DNA from: Shimia thalassica | GTDB taxonomy: Bacteria > Pseudomonadota > Alphaproteobacteria > Rhodobacterales > Rhodobacteraceae | NCBI RefSeq assembly: GCF_001458215.1 | Contig: NZ_CYTW01000001.1 | Span: 2,046,001 to 2,110,000, forward strand | Direction of reading: 5' to 3' | DNA: 64,000 nt | Shown: one piece after another, positions 42,888 through 53,153 of the stretch | How the letters are laid out: each line of letters begins with the position of its first letter | Numbering within the stretch: position 1 is the stretch's first letter | Program-made: the position numbers and the translations under genes | The notes under the pieces: generated by a model | What the model saw: the letters and a program-made list of their open reading frames with translations, nothing else | Told to the model about the DNA's origin: nothing | Databases searched by the model: none

Positions 42888-43706
42888 ATGTCAAACAATC
42901 TGATGGCAGGCAAGCGCGGCCTCATTATGGGCCTAGCCAACGACAAGTCGATTGCCTGGGGCATCGCAAAGGCCTGTGCAGATGCAGGCGCAGAGATGGC
43001 TTTCTCTTACATGGGGGATGCGTTCAAGAAACGTGTCGAACCCCTGGCCGAGAAGCTTGGCGTCGAAACACTGATCGATTGTGATGTTTCTGACCCGGAC
43101 TCGATCGACAAGGCATTTGCAGAAATCGAAGCCAAATGGGGCAAGATCGACTTTCTCGTGCACGCCATCGGTTTCTCAGACAAGAACGAACTGCGCGGCC
43201 GCTATGTGGAAACGTCGAAAGACAACTTCCTTATGACTATGGACATTTCGGTCTACTCGTTCACGGCTGTGATGCAGCGCGCCGAGAAGCTGATGAAAGA
43301 AGGTGGCTCTGCCCTCACCCTCACCTACTATGGTGCGGAACAGGTGATGCCACATTATAATGTCATGGGTGTGGCCAAGGCCGCCCTCGAAGCGTCGGTC
43401 ATGTATCTTGCCGAAGATCTGGGCAAAGATGGTATCCGTGTGAACGCGATCTCGGCCGGCCCCATCAAAACATTGGCGGCTTCGGGCATTGGTGACTTCC
43501 GCTATATCCTGAAATGGAACGAACTGAATTCGCCCCTGCGTCGCAATGTAACAATTGATGATGTCGGCAACTCGGCGCTTTATCTGCTGTCCGATCTGGG
43601 TTCGGGTGTCACGGGCGAAAACCTTCACGTTGATGCGGGATATCACGTGGTCGGAATGAAAGCCGTCGACGCGCCCGATATCGACGCCGTGACCGGGAGA
43701 AAATAA
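42888..43706 (+). CDS. fabI: enoyl-[acyl-carrier-protein] reductase (NADH)
   Basis: Short-chain dehydrogenase-type reductase of 272 residues completing each round of fatty acid elongation. FabI traits: GLIMGLANDKSIAWGIA nucleotide loop, and Tyr157/Lys164 in the Y-x6-K catalytic pair (YNVMGVAK) with a second Tyr nine residues earlier (TYYGAE). AGPIKTLAASGI is the flexible substrate loop. This enzyme class is the triclosan target. Start: ATG 42888 with GGAG at 42876-42879. It is followed without a gap by gpt. Confidence 0.95.
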   Translation: MSNNLMAGKRGLIMGLANDKSIAWGIAKACADAGAEMAFSYMGDAFKKRVEPLAEKLGVETLIDCDVSDPDSIDKAFAEIEAKWGKIDFLVHAIGFSDKNELRGRYVETSKDNFLMTMDISVYSFTAVMQRAEKLMKEGGSALTLTYYGAEQVMPHYNVMGVAKAALEASVMYLAEDLGKDGIRVNAISAGPIKTLAASGIGDFRYILKWNELNSPLRRNVTIDDVGNSALYLLSDLGSGVTGENLHVDAGYHVVGMKAVDAPDIDAVTGRK

Positions 43707-44225
43707 ATGACCGATCGTTTGCCTCATGAAAAAGGGTTCCACATCAGCTGGGATCAAATCCACCGCGACAGCCGCGCCTTGGCGTGGCGTCTGGACGGGC
43801 ACGGCCCCGACAATGGCGCATGGAGAGCGGTTGTTGCGATCACACGCGGCGGCATGGCCCCTGCCATGATCGTGAGCCGTGAACTCGACATTCGCACGGT
43901 TGATACGATCAGCGTGAAATCCTACCACTCGGGCGGCGGCAAACAGGACGAGCAGCGCGACGCGCAGGTTCTCAAGAGCCCTGACGCCGAACTGATGGGC
44001 GACGGCGAAGGGATCCTCATCGTGGATGACCTTGTCGACAGCGGTAAAACACTCGAGCTGGTGCGCGAACTTTACCCCAAAGCGCATTTCGCAACCGTTT
44101 ACGCCAAACCCAAAGGCGAGCCCATGGTGGATACGTTCATCACCGGCGTGAGCCAGGACACATGGATTTTCTTCCCGTGGGACATGGCGCTGCAATACGT
44201 CGAACCCTATCGCGGCACAGATTAA
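43707..44225 (+). CDS. gpt: xanthine phosphoribosyltransferase
   Basis: Purine salvage enzyme of 172 residues joining xanthine or guanine to phosphoribosyl diphosphate. The PRPP-binding loop [15 protein letters not shown] is clear, and [22 protein letters not shown] matches the first phosphate-binding loop. The C-terminal [10 protein letters not shown] fits the Gpt group, where the Trp stacks on the base. It begins at the base after the fabI stop, with GGGAGA upstream, and ends before a hairpin terminator. Confidence 0.92.
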   Translation: MTDRLPHEKGFHISWDQIHRDSRALAWRLDGHGPDNGAWRAVVAITRGGMAPAMIVSRELDIRTVDTISVKSYHSGGGKQDEQRDAQVLKSPDAELMGDGEGILIVDDLVDSGKTLELVRELYPKAHFATVYAKPKGEPMVDTFITGVSQDTWIFFPWDMALQYVEPYRGTD

Positions 44226-44307
44226 TCCCTGCCCGCTTCGAATGGTCATGGTTTCTCGGGGAACATGAATTTCGAACAGAACACGACTTGGCGGATTGCC
44301 TTGAGCG

Positions 44308-44337
44308 AAAGCGGCCCCTAGGGTCGCTTTTGTCGTT
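44308..44337 (+). terminator. terminator of the fabI-gpt operon
   Basis: AAAGCGGCCC (44308-44317) pairs with GGGTCGCTTT (44321-44330), including one G-T pair, around CTA; TGTCGTTTT follows. It lies 83 bases past the gpt stop. Confidence 0.7.
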
Positions 44338-44357
44338 TTAACGTTCAGGAGAAATCC

Positions 44358-45536
44358 ATGACCCTGCCCCGCACCGCCACAACCTTTGCCCCCCCTGTGA
44401 TGGAGGCACGACGCTGGCTTGAGGGCGTGCAGTTTACGCAGGACATGCCCCTGATCAATGTCAGCCAGGCGGCTCCGGTTGATCCGCCCCCCGAAGCATT
44501 GCGGCGCCACATCGCCGAAACGGCACTGAATGTGCCCGACGCCCATCTCTATGGGCCGGTTCTGGGTTTGCCGGAATTGCGCGCGGAAGTGGCAAGCCAG
44601 TTCTCGGCGGCCTATGGCGGTGACATCGCGGCGGAACAGGTTTCCATCACGTCCGGCTGTAATCAGGCCTTCTGTGCCGCGATCATGAGCCTGTGCGGCG
44701 AAGGGGATGAGGTGATCCTGCCAACGCCTTGGTATTTCAACCATAAAATGTGGCTGGATATGTTGGGTGTCACGGCTGTGCCCCTGCCAACTGGGCCAAA
44801 CCTGTTGCCCGATCCTGATCAGGCTGCAGCGCTGATGACGGACCGCACACGTGCGGTTGTACTTGTCACCCCGAACAATCCGGGCGGCGTCGAATACCCC
44901 TCCGATCTGGTTCAGAGCTTTTTCGATCTGGCCCGCGACAAGGGCTGTGCCCTGATCGTTGACGAGACCTACCGCGACTTTGATTCGCGTACAGGGGCCC
45001 CGCACAATCTGTTTGCTGATCCCGATTGGCATGACACGCTGATCCAGCTTTATTCCTTCTCCAAGGCGTACCGGCTAACCGGCCATCGGGTTGGCGCGAT
45101 GATCACCAGCGCCGCGCGTCTGGCCGAAGCCGAAAAGTTTCTCGACACGGTCACGATCTGTCCAAACCAGCTGGGCCAGCACGCAGCCCTTTGGGGCATG
45201 CAGAACCTTGGGCAATGGCTTTCGGGGGAACGTGCCGAAATCCTTGACCGTCGCGCCGCCATTTCAGACCATTTCCCGATGCTCGAACCCGAAGGTTGGA
45301 AACTGATGGGCGTGGGCGCCTATTTCGCCTATGTGGAACACCCCTTTGACATGCCCTCGGATCAGCTTGCCCAGTCATTGGTGCGCAAGGCACATGTTTT
45401 GACACTGCCCGGAACAATGTTCACCCCCACCGGCGATCCTGACGGCAAGAAACAGATGCGCATCGCCTTTGCCAATGTGGACCGCGCGGGCATTCAGACA
45501 CTGTTCGAACGATTGCAGGGCGTGGGAGCGCTCTGA
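44358..45536 (+). CDS. class I/II PLP-dependent aminotransferase
   Basis: Aminotransferase of 392 residues, fold type I. The Schiff-base lysine is in YSFSKAYRLTGHRVG, the cofactor loop includes TSGCNQAF, and VTPNNPGGVEYP and the C-terminal MRIAFANV strand with the substrate-carboxylate Arg are present. Substrate range cannot be read; the group includes aspartate and branched or aromatic aminotransferases. AGGAGA lies before ATG 44358. It is a different subgroup from the aminotransferase at 32731 (little shared sequence beyond core motifs). Confidence 0.9.
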   Translation: MTLPRTATTFAPPVMEARRWLEGVQFTQDMPLINVSQAAPVDPPPEALRRHIAETALNVPDAHLYGPVLGLPELRAEVASQFSAAYGGDIAAEQVSITSGCNQAFCAAIMSLCGEGDEVILPTPWYFNHKMWLDMLGVTAVPLPTGPNLLPDPDQAAALMTDRTRAVVLVTPNNPGGVEYPSDLVQSFFDLARDKGCALIVDETYRDFDSRTGAPHNLFADPDWHDTLIQLYSFSKAYRLTGHRVGAMITSAARLAEAEKFLDTVTICPNQLGQHAALWGMQNLGQWLSGERAEILDRRAAISDHFPMLEPEGWKLMGVGAYFAYVEHPFDMPSDQLAQSLVRKAHVLTLPGTMFTPTGDPDGKKQMRIAFANVDRAGIQTLFERLQGVGAL

Positions 45537-45743
45537 TCCTTCCGACTTATCCCGAGAACCTTGCCGTATCCCCGATACCAACACGATCGGGGGCACGGGG
45601 AATGGCGTGTTTGCCCGCAAAACCCGCGCAAATGTGATGCTCTGCGCCCTTGGGCCGCCCGTCACCTCTTGCGACCCCAAGCCATGCAGCGTAGACATCC
45701 CCGAAGGGTCTTTTTCACGACCGCCAACGACGGGGAAATACAT

Positions 45744-47588
45744 ATGTCCAAGGGAAAAACATCAAGCATTCTGGTCTGGATCCTGATGGCCATGCTCATC
45801 GTCGGTCTCGGCGGTTTCGGCGCCTTGAATCTTTCGGGAACCGTGACCACGCTTGGCACTGTTGGCGATGAAGAAGTCACGCTCAATGAATATGCGCTCG
45901 AGCTGCAACGCGAGATTGGTGTCATCGAGGCCCAAGCCGGTCAGGCGATCAGCTTTGCCGATGCGCGCGCGGGTGGATTGGATCAGGCGGTATTGGCCAA
46001 TCTCATTGCACAACACGCAATGGATGCCGAAAACCGGCGCATGGGTCTGTCGCTTGGTGACGAAAACCTGGCGCAAGAGCTTTTCAGCATTCCGGAATTC
46101 CAGAACGCGGACGGATCTTTTAACCGTGATGCCTATAGCTATGCCATGGAACAGGCCCGTTTGAGCGAAGCGGAATTCGAAGAAAGCGTACGTGACGAAA
46201 CCGCCCGCCGCTGGTTGCAAGCCGGTCTGATCACCGGTGTTGCGATGCCTGAAACCTATGCAAACACTTTGTTGAACTATGTCGGCGAAGAGCGTGATGT
46301 CACCATTGCACGCCTTGATGCAGATATGCTTGTCGTGCCCACCCCTGCAGCCGATGATGTAACACTGCGTGCGTTTTATGATGCAAACCTCGACAACTAC
46401 ATGCACCCGGCCACACGCAATATTTCCTATGCATGGCTCACGCCGGACATGTTGATCGACACTGTCGAGATCGACGAGACCACCCTGCGCGAAACCTATG
46501 AGGCACGCAGTGGCGAATACAATCGCGCCGAACGCCGCCTTGTCGAACGTCTTGGGTTTGCAACCGAAGAAGACGCCCAGCTGGCCCTTGACCGGATGAA
46601 CCGCGGCGAAGCTTCTTTTGAGACGATTGTTGACGAACGCGGCCTGCAACTGGCCGATGTCGACATGGGCGACGTCAGCCAGAACGAACTGGGCGGCGCG
46701 GCTGGAGAAGCGGTTTTTGTTGCGCCAAGCGGATCGATTGTTGGACCGGTCAACTCTGATCTGGGCGCAGCCCTGTTCCGCATCAATGGCATTTTGCCAG
46801 CACAGTCGACCACCTTTGAAGACGCCCTGCCCGTCCTGCGCGAAGAACTGGCAGCGGAACGCGCACGCCGGATCATCGACACCCAGATCGGCGATATTGA
46901 CGATCTGCTGGCAGCTGGCGCCACAGTTGAAGAACTGGCCAAAGAAACCGAAATGGAATTCGGCACGCTGGGATGGCACGCAAATGCGCTGGAACCCATC
47001 GCGGGATATGAAGCCTTCCGCGCCGTTGCGGCTCAGGTCAAAACATCCGATTTCCCACAGGTTGAACAGCTTGAGGATGGCGGCATCTTTGCTCTGCGTC
47101 TGGATGATGAAACCGACGCGACACCAAAACCGTTTGAAGAAGTGCGCCCTCAGGTTCTGACCGACTGGACCAACTCGGAAACGGTTCGCCGCCTGCAAGA
47201 GATGGCAGACGGTCTCGTGACACAGCTCGAAGGCACTGCAGCATTTGATGCCTTTGGTCTGGAAGCGCGTTCCGAAGCCGGTATTCTGCGTGACGGTTTC
47301 GTGGCCGAGGTTCCCGCCAATTTTGTGAGCCAGATCTTCGGCCTCGAAGCAGGCAAAGTCATCGCCATTCAGGCACAGGATCACGTTATTCTTGCCCGTC
47401 TGGATGCGGTACGCGCACCTGATCTCACCAACCCCAACACGCAACAGATGCGGCAGCTGGTGCTCCAGCAGGCATCAGAAGCGTTGGCGCTGGATGTCTA
47501 TCAGGCCTATGCCGCCGATCTGCAAAACGTCTATCCTGTCACCGTAAACCAGCAGGCGCTGAATGCGGTGCACGCCCAATTCCAGTAA
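45744..47588 (+). CDS. ppiD: PpiD-like periplasmic peptidyl-prolyl isomerase/chaperone
   Basis: 614-residue protein with a single N-terminal transmembrane segment (SILVWILMAMLIVGLGGFGALNL) and a large periplasmic part. The first part is a SurA-N-like chaperone region (VTLNEYALELQREI and FLNADGSFNRDAY-type helices); the middle has a degenerate parvulin-type PPIC domain (about residues 240-365) lacking several catalytic residues. It should assist outer-membrane protein folding at the membrane. The start is ATG 45744 with GGGGAAA; the frame is open farther upstream but without homology. It is directly followed by trpE, 36 bases away. Confidence 0.88.
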   Translation: MSKGKTSSILVWILMAMLIVGLGGFGALNLSGTVTTLGTVGDEEVTLNEYALELQREIGVIEAQAGQAISFADARAGGLDQAVLANLIAQHAMDAENRRMGLSLGDENLAQELFSIPEFQNADGSFNRDAYSYAMEQARLSEAEFEESVRDETARRWLQAGLITGVAMPETYANTLLNYVGEERDVTIARLDADMLVVPTPAADDVTLRAFYDANLDNYMHPATRNISYAWLTPDMLIDTVEIDETTLRETYEARSGEYNRAERRLVERLGFATEEDAQLALDRMNRGEASFETIVDERGLQLADVDMGDVSQNELGGAAGEAVFVAPSGSIVGPVNSDLGAALFRINGILPAQSTTFEDALPVLREELAAERARRIIDTQIGDIDDLLAAGATVEELAKETEMEFGTLGWHANALEPIAGYEAFRAVAAQVKTSDFPQVEQLEDGGIFALRLDDETDATPKPFEEVRPQVLTDWTNSETVRRLQEMADGLVTQLEGTAAFDAFGLEARSEAGILRDGFVAEVPANFVSQIFGLEAGKVIAIQAQDHVILARLDAVRAPDLTNPNTQQMRQLVLQQASEALALDVYQAYAADLQNVYPVTVNQQALNAVHAQFQ

Positions 47589-47624
47589 GACCGGCGTAAC
47601 ACCCGGCCGCAAAAGGTAACTATC

Positions 47625-49136
47625 GTGGAACTGACACCCTCTTTTGACAGCTTTGCCGCCGCCTATGAGGCTGGTCGCAATCAGGTCGTCTATACCCGAC
47701 TGGCGGCGGATCTGGACACGCCTGTGTCCCTCATGCTCAAACTGACCGGCGCCCAGAAAGACGCATTCATGTTGGAATCCGTCACCGGAGGCGAGGTCCG
47801 CGGGCGTTATTCGATCATCGGAATGAAACCCGATCTGGTCTGGCAGTGTCACGGCACCCAATCTCGCATCAACCGCAGTGCGCGGTTTGATCCCGATGGA
47901 TTCGAAGATCAGGATATCGAACCACTGACAGCCCTACGCGCCCTGATCGAGGAAAGCCGGATCGACCTGCCGGAAGACCTGCCTCAGGCAGCGGCCGGGC
48001 TGTTCGGGTATCTTGGCTATGACATGATCCGTCTTGTCGAACATTTGCCCAATGTGAATCCCGACCCTCTGGGATTGCCGGACGGATGCATGTTGCGCCC
48101 CTCTGTTGTGGCGGTTCTGGACGGCGTCAAAGGCGAAGTCACCGTGGTAAGCCCAGCATGGGCGAACGACGGCATGACCGCCAAGGCCGCCTATGCACAG
48201 GCCGCAGAGCGCGTAATGGATGCGGTGCGCGATCTGGAACGGGCGATGCCACAGGCCGCGCGTGATCTGGGCGATGCGGACGAGATTGCCCCACCGGTCA
48301 GCAACTTTACCAAGTCCGGCTATATGGCGGCTGTGGAAAAGGCCAAAGACTATATCCGTGCCGGTGACATCTTTCAGGTGGTGCCAGCGCAACGCTGGAC
48401 ACAGGATTTCCGCCAGCCTCCTTTTGCGCTTTATCGCAGTTTGCGGCGCACCAACCCGTCGCCGTTCATGTTCTATTTCAACTTCGGCGGATTTCAGGTT
48501 GTAGGCGCGAGCCCCGAAATTCTTGTGCGGGTCTTTGGGGACGAGGTCACCATTCGTCCGATCGCCGGCACCCGCCCTCGCGGTGCCACGCCCGAAGAAG
48601 ACAACGCGCTGGAAGCAGATCTGCTGGCCGACAAGAAAGAACTGGCAGAGCATTTGATGCTGCTTGATCTGGGCCGGAATGACACCGCACGTGTGTCCAA
48701 AGTTGGCACGGTACGTCCAACCGAAAAGTTCATCATCGAACGCTACAGCCATGTGATGCACATCGTGTCAAATGTGGTGGGTGAGCTGTCCGACGACAAA
48801 GATGCGCTGGATGCGTTTTTTGCAGGCATGCCCGCAGGCACGGTTTCCGGTGCACCCAAAGTGCGCGCAATGGAAATCATTGACGAACTCGAGCCTGAAA
48901 AGCGCGGTGTCTATGGCGGCGGTGTCGGGTATTTCAGCTCGGGCGGTGATATGGATATCTGTATTGCCCTGCGCACAGCCATCGTGAAAGATGAAAAACT
49001 CTATATTCAGGCTGGTGGCGGTGTCGTTTACGACAGCGATCCAGAGGCCGAATATATGGAAACCGTGCATAAATCGAATGCCATCCGACGCGCAGCGGCA
49101 GATGCGGCACGATTTACCGGATCCGGCAACAGCTGA
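47625..49136 (+). CDS. trpE: anthranilate synthase component I
   Basis: Chorismate-using enzyme of 503 residues starting tryptophan synthesis. The C-terminal chorismate-binding domain has RAGDIFQVVPAQRW, FGDEVTIRPIAGTRPRG and the late GAPKVRAMEIIDELEP and GGGVGYFSSGGDMDICIALRT; the N-terminal half has the allosteric Trp-binding type region. It begins with GTG at 47625 (AAGGTAAC upstream), an unusual start. trpE is separated from trpGDC by the deacetylase gene on the other strand, so the two trp units must be transcribed separately. It ends in a strong bidirectional terminator. No leader peptide with tandem Trp codons is seen upstream. Confidence 0.95.
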   Translation: MELTPSFDSFAAAYEAGRNQVVYTRLAADLDTPVSLMLKLTGAQKDAFMLESVTGGEVRGRYSIIGMKPDLVWQCHGTQSRINRSARFDPDGFEDQDIEPLTALRALIEESRIDLPEDLPQAAAGLFGYLGYDMIRLVEHLPNVNPDPLGLPDGCMLRPSVVAVLDGVKGEVTVVSPAWANDGMTAKAAYAQAAERVMDAVRDLERAMPQAARDLGDADEIAPPVSNFTKSGYMAAVEKAKDYIRAGDIFQVVPAQRWTQDFRQPPFALYRSLRRTNPSPFMFYFNFGGFQVVGASPEILVRVFGDEVTIRPIAGTRPRGATPEEDNALEADLLADKKELAEHLMLLDLGRNDTARVSKVGTVRPTEKFIIERYSHVMHIVSNVVGELSDDKDALDAFFAGMPAGTVSGAPKVRAMEIIDELEPEKRGVYGGGVGYFSSGGDMDICIALRTAIVKDEKLYIQAGGGVVYDSDPEAEYMETVHKSNAIRRAAADAARFTGSGNS

Positions 49137-49158
49137 CCAACAGTCTGTTTTGCAAAGA

Positions 49159-49195
49159 AAAAGCCCCGAAACCGGATTCTGGTTTCGGGGCTTTT
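49159..49195. terminator. bidirectional terminator between trpE and the deacetylase gene
   Basis: AAAAGCCCCGAAACC (49159-49173) pairs with GGTTTCGGGGCTTTT (49181-49195) around GGATTCT, with A/T runs on both sides, so it works on both strands for the converging genes. Confidence 0.92.
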
Positions 49196-49220
49196 CTATT
49201 TTGGAAGGACCTCTATCGGA

Positions 49221-50684
49221 TCAGAGTTCTTTCTGGCGCAGCAATGTGGACACCGGTGCCAGAGACACGGTGTTGGCCCGGTCTTGCAAGCCCCACAGCA
49301 ACAATGCGGAAACGGTTTCGTCGCGGACACGGCCAACCATGATCACGCCGCCTTCCTGACCGGCTTTGAACGCCGCCTGATCAAGGAAGCGCCGGATGAC
49401 GGTTGCGTTCTGGCCTTTGCCGTCAAAATCGCGAAACACAGTTGCGGCAGGAACCCCGTCGCGAGAGGCCAGTTTTTGCGCCGTGTTCAATCCTTTGGGG
49501 AACATCACGAGCCCATGCCCCGACCCAAGCAGCACGGCGCGAGTCTGGTCAGAGACCACTTTGGAACCTTGCAGGCCGTCTGCGACACCCTCAAGCACGC
49601 CGACGGCTTCGGGTATGGCGGACAGGTGGGCATCCAGAGCCACTTCAACATCGCCCGCTGCCGCGCCCGCAGGAAGGTCAATCATGGCCAAAACTTCGAA
49701 CCCCATGCCGCGATACTGTGCAACACGGTCAGCAACATCCGGTGCGAGGGTGTTTACCGCGAAGCTCAGCGGATAAGGAAAGCTGCCGAGTGCCTGAACA
49801 TCGATGTTTGCAGTGCCATCGTCGATCAGCACGATAGACATCACAGGCTTGCCCGGGTCGGCCTCAAACGGTTCGGCGTTGACATCAAACGGGCGCGTCT
49901 TTGCCATTTCTTCAACGGCATCCGCGCCTTCGCCCTCGTCAGAAACAGTCGGCAGTCGTGAGGATTCAAGCTGTGGGAAGGTTTCTTCCAGATTGCCTGC
50001 TGGCTTTAGCATCGACTCGCCATCTGCCGACGCTTCTGCTTGTTGCATTTCGGCTTCTCCCCCTTCGGCCGAGGGGGTCACATCCTGTTCGGGCGCAGGG
50101 TCTGGCGTTTCAAATGCGCCTTCCTCGGTCAACAAGGCTTCGCTGTCACTTTGTGGGGCTTCCATGCCCTCTTCGTCCGTAACGCCGTCAGCAGAGGAGG
50201 AAAACGCGCCTTCGGTCTCGGGCACGGCTGGGGCCATTGGCTGTGCGGGGTTGGTGGTGATCGACAACTCATCCGCCCCAACGGGCGCCGACGGCACCTG
50301 TGCCTGCGTTTCGGGCAAGACGGGATCGGACATGGCATCACTGCTCATTTCAGACGAGGACGCACCGGTATCGGGCGCAACCATCCCTGTTCCGGGTGTC
50401 GAAATCTGGGGCTGGGGCGCAGATTCGGTGTCCGCAAGCGGGGGCTGATCGCCATCTGCAGAGGCCGAAACCTCTGGCAGGTCTGCTTCGGGAACAGTTT
50501 CATCTGCCTGTGATCCGGTACCCATTGCGGCGCCTTCAGAAGATTCTGTGCCGGCCACGGGTTCTGTTGCATCCGTTTGAAGTGTGACCGTCGCAGGCAG
50601 CGGTGCCAGCAAAGACGCAAGCCCCACAACAATTGCCACGATGATTGCGCCCCAGAAAACGCCGGATATCAAACCTCTGAACAT
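49221..50684 (-). CDS. divergent polysaccharide deacetylase family protein
   Basis: Membrane-anchored periplasmic protein of 487 residues. It has one N-terminal hydrophobic helix ([20 protein letters not shown]), a very long low-complexity linker rich in Ala, Pro, Ser, Glu and Asp (about residues 40-265), and a C-terminal deacetylase-like (NodB-fold) domain from MSIVLIDDG on. The divergent group lacks the usual His/Asp metal set, so catalytic activity is uncertain; an envelope glycan role is possible. ATG 50684 with GGGGG upstream is preferred; a GTG at 50774 would add 30 charged residues. It lies between trpE and trpG on the opposite strand. Confidence 0.82.
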   Translation of the reverse strand: MFRGLISGVFWGAIIVAIVVGLASLLAPLPATVTLQTDATEPVAGTESSEGAAMGTGSQADETVPEADLPEVSASADGDQPPLADTESAPQPQISTPGTGMVAPDTGASSSEMSSDAMSDPVLPETQAQVPSAPVGADELSITTNPAQPMAPAVPETEGAFSSSADGVTDEEGMEAPQSDSEALLTEEGAFETPDPAPEQDVTPSAEGGEAEMQQAEASADGESMLKPAGNLEETFPQLESSRLPTVSDEGEGADAVEEMAKTRPFDVNAEPFEADPGKPVMSIVLIDDGTANIDVQALGSFPYPLSFAVNTLAPDVADRVAQYRGMGFEVLAMIDLPAGAAAGDVEVALDAHLSAIPEAVGVLEGVADGLQGSKVVSDQTRAVLLGSGHGLVMFPKGLNTAQKLASRDGVPAATVFRDFDGKGQNATVIRRFLDQAAFKAGQEGGVIMVGRVRDETVSALLLWGLQDRANTVSLAPVSTLLRQKEL

Positions 50685-50870
50685 GCTTTTCGCCCCCTTG
50701 CCTGCTCTTTTCGACCCTTCTGGTCGCCTGTTTCTCGTGCGATTGACGGGTTTGCGGGGTGTGAACCTGTCCACACCCTCTTGACCCTACGCGCCAAGCC
50801 TGAACATGTATACCGCGACCATGGCCAGGGTCTCTACCCTGTTTCTCATCTTTGGACAAAGAACTGTAAC

Positions 50871-51458
50871 ATGCTGCTCCTGATCGATAACTATGACAGC
50901 TTCACCTACAATCTCGTGCATTATCTGGGCGAGCTTGGCGCGGATGTGAGCGTTTACCGCAATGATGCCCTGACGGTTCAGGACGCAATGGGATTAAAAC
51001 CCGCCGGGATCCTTTTATCTCCGGGTCCTTGCGATCCGGATCAGGCCGGAATTTGTCTGGCCCTGACCGAAGCGGCCGCCGAAACCAGGACACCGTTGAT
51101 GGGTGTGTGCCTCGGCCACCAGACCATTGGTCAGGCCTTTGGGGGCAACGTGGTGCGCTGTCATGAAATCGTACATGGCAAAATGGGCACGATGCATCAC
51201 CACAACAAAGGCCTGTTCAAGGGGCTGCCCTCTCCGTTTGAGGCCACGCGGTATCATTCCTTGATCGTGGAACGCGAAACCCTGCCTGAGTGCCTTGAAA
51301 TCACCGCAGAACTTGAAGATGGCACCATCATGGGGCTGCAGCACCGCGAATTGCCCATTCAAGGCGTGCAGTTCCACCCCGAATCCATCGCTTCGGAACA
51401 CGGCCACGCCATGCTGAAGAACTTTCTTGATACGATGCCAGCAACAGAAGAGGCCTGA
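50871..51458 (+). CDS. trpG: anthranilate synthase component II (glutamine amidotransferase)
   Basis: 195-residue class I amidotransferase supplying ammonia from glutamine to TrpE. The nucleophile Cys is in [15 protein letters not shown], the His-Glu of the triad is in [10 protein letters not shown], and the opening [22 protein letters not shown] is the standard TrpG start. The start is ATG 50871; upstream codons are open but lie in the divergent promoter region of the deacetylase gene. It starts the trpG-trpD-ung-trpC-moaC-moeA operon. Confidence 0.96.
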   Translation: MLLLIDNYDSFTYNLVHYLGELGADVSVYRNDALTVQDAMGLKPAGILLSPGPCDPDQAGICLALTEAAAETRTPLMGVCLGHQTIGQAFGGNVVRCHEIVHGKMGTMHHHNKGLFKGLPSPFEATRYHSLIVERETLPECLEITAELEDGTIMGLQHRELPIQGVQFHPESIASEHGHAMLKNFLDTMPATEEA

Positions 51459-51461
51459 TCC

Positions 51462-52484
51462 ATGAGCGACGCAATCAAACCGCTGATCGGAAACGCGGCT
51501 GACCGCCCCTTGACGCGCGACGAGGCAGAACAGGCCTTTTCAATCCTGTTTGATGGCGCCGCCACCCCAAGCCAGATTGGCGGTCTTTTGATGGCGCTGC
51601 GCACACGCGGCGAAACCGTTGATGAGTATGCCGCCGCTGCCGCCGTAATGCGGGCCAAATGCAACGCCGTCAAAGCGCCGGACGGCGCCATCGACATCGT
51701 TGGCACTGGTGGCGACGGCAAACACACGCTGAACATTTCGACTGCAACGGCCTTTGTCACGGCTGGTGCGGGCGTCGCCGTGGCAAAACACGGAAACCGC
51801 AACCTGTCCTCCAAATCTGGTACCGCAGATGTTCAAAGCCAGATGGGCATCAATGTGATGGTCGGGCCGTCGGTCGTGGAAAAAGCGCTGGCCGAGTGTG
51901 GCATAGCCTTCATGATGGCGCCCATGCACCATCCCGCGATTGCCCACGTCATGCCCACCCGACAAGAGCTGGGCACGCGCACAATTTTCAACATTCTCGG
52001 GCCGTTGACCAACCCCGCTGGCGTCAAGCGCCAGCTGACGGGCGCATTCACCCGCGACCTGATCCGTCCTATGGCGGAAACACTTGGCCGTTTGGGCAGC
52101 GAACGCGCATGGCTGGTGCATGGATCGGATGGCACAGATGAATTGACGATCACGGGCGTGAGCTGGGTCTCGGCGTTGGAAACAGACGGGTCGGTCGTCG
52201 ATGTCGAACTTCATCCCGAAGATGCCGGCCTGCCGGTCCATCCTTTCGAGGATATTGTCGGGGGCACGCCAGAAGAAAACGCGATGGCCTTTCGTGCCCT
52301 GCTGAACGGGGCACAAAGCGCCTATCGGGATGCGGTTCTTCTGAATTCTGCGGCAGCACTGGTTGTGGCGGATGCCGCAAGCGACCTGCGTGTTGGTGTC
52401 GACATGGCACGCGAAAGCATCGACAGCGGCAAAGCCCTTGAAAAAGTCGAAGCTTTGGCTCGCATCACATCGGCAGCGTCATAA
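51462..52484 (+). CDS. trpD: anthranilate phosphoribosyltransferase
   Basis: 340-residue enzyme transferring phosphoribose to anthranilate, second step of tryptophan synthesis. The PRPP site is [15 protein letters not shown], with the [12 protein letters not shown] stretch and [15 protein letters not shown]. It starts three bases after the trpG stop. The length is typical. A ribosome site GAGGGGGG follows it for ung. Confidence 0.96.
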   Translation: MSDAIKPLIGNAADRPLTRDEAEQAFSILFDGAATPSQIGGLLMALRTRGETVDEYAAAAAVMRAKCNAVKAPDGAIDIVGTGGDGKHTLNISTATAFVTAGAGVAVAKHGNRNLSSKSGTADVQSQMGINVMVGPSVVEKALAECGIAFMMAPMHHPAIAHVMPTRQELGTRTIFNILGPLTNPAGVKRQLTGAFTRDLIRPMAETLGRLGSERAWLVHGSDGTDELTITGVSWVSALETDGSVVDVELHPEDAGLPVHPFEDIVGGTPEENAMAFRALLNGAQSAYRDAVLLNSAAALVVADAASDLRVGVDMARESIDSGKALEKVEALARITSAAS

Positions 52485-52508
52485 AGCACGACGAGGGGGG
52501 CGGCTTTC

Positions 52509-53153
52509 ATGCAGATACCAGAACGCTGGTCTTTCTTGCCGTTCTTTTCCGAGTCCCTTCCGGGGATCGAAGCCGCCTTGCAAGAGGACACGCGCGAGAT
52601 TCTTCCGCCCGAAGAACACCGTTTTGCGGCCCTGATGAACACTGCGCCGGAACAGGTGCGTGTCGTGATTCTGGGACAGGACCCCTACCCGACTCCGGGC
52701 CATGCGCACGGGCTGTCTTTTTCGGTCGAGCCTGATGTGCGTCCACTGCCCCGCAGCCTGAACAATATTTACAAGGAAATGGTCGACGATCTGGGGCAAG
52801 CTCCTGTGAATGGCGACCTGCGGCATTGGGCCAACCAGGGTGTTCTTCTTTTAAACACCGTGCTGTCCGTTCCCGCAAAAGAAGCCAATGGCCACAAAGG
52901 CTTGGGGTGGCAAACCCTGAGCCATCAGATCCTTGACGAAGTGTCCAAACGCCCCACCGCTTTTGTGCTTTGGGGCAATCATGCACAGGCATTGGCCAAA
53001 CATATACGTCCGGGTGATCACCTCTTGATCGAAACCGCACATCCATCCCCTCTCTCTGCGCGAAAAGGGTTCTTCGGTTCTCGTCCGTTTTCGCGTATCA
53101 ACGACTGGCTTGCCGCTCGGGGCGAGTCCCAAATTAACTGGATCACCGCATGA
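52509..53153 (+). CDS. ung: uracil-DNA glycosylase, family 1
   Basis: Base-excision repair enzyme of 214 residues that removes uracil from DNA. The water-activating loop is [17 protein letters not shown] with catalytic Asp58, the LLLNTVLSV motif is present, and His178 lies in the HPSPLSA DNA-intercalation loop followed by GFFGSRPF. It is wedged between trpD and trpC: strong ribosome site at the front and ATGA overlap with trpC behind. This is unusual because trpD and trpC are normally adjacent in related genomes, as far as I know. The protein itself looks complete. Confidence 0.95.
   Translation: MQIPERWSFLPFFSESLPGIEAALQEDTREILPPEEHRFAALMNTAPEQVRVVILGQDPYPTPGHAHGLSFSVEPDVRPLPRSLNNIYKEMVDDLGQAPVNGDLRHWANQGVLLLNTVLSVPAKEANGHKGLGWQTLSHQILDEVSKRPTAFVLWGNHAQALAKHIRPGDHLLIETAHPSPLSARKGFFGSRPFSRINDWLAARGESQINWITA

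Noticed and set aside
43176-45032. Long minus-strand frame across fabI, gpt and the aminotransferase gene (about 620 codons).
   Set aside because: It overlaps three well-supported genes on the other strand and shows no protein-family features.
45762-47444. Long minus-strand frame opposite ppiD.
   Set aside because: Antisense to a clear gene, composition effect only.
47589-47624. Search for a tryptophan leader peptide or attenuator before trpE.
   Set aside because: The 36-base gap after ppiD has no short ORF with tandem Trp codons and no attenuator hairpin.
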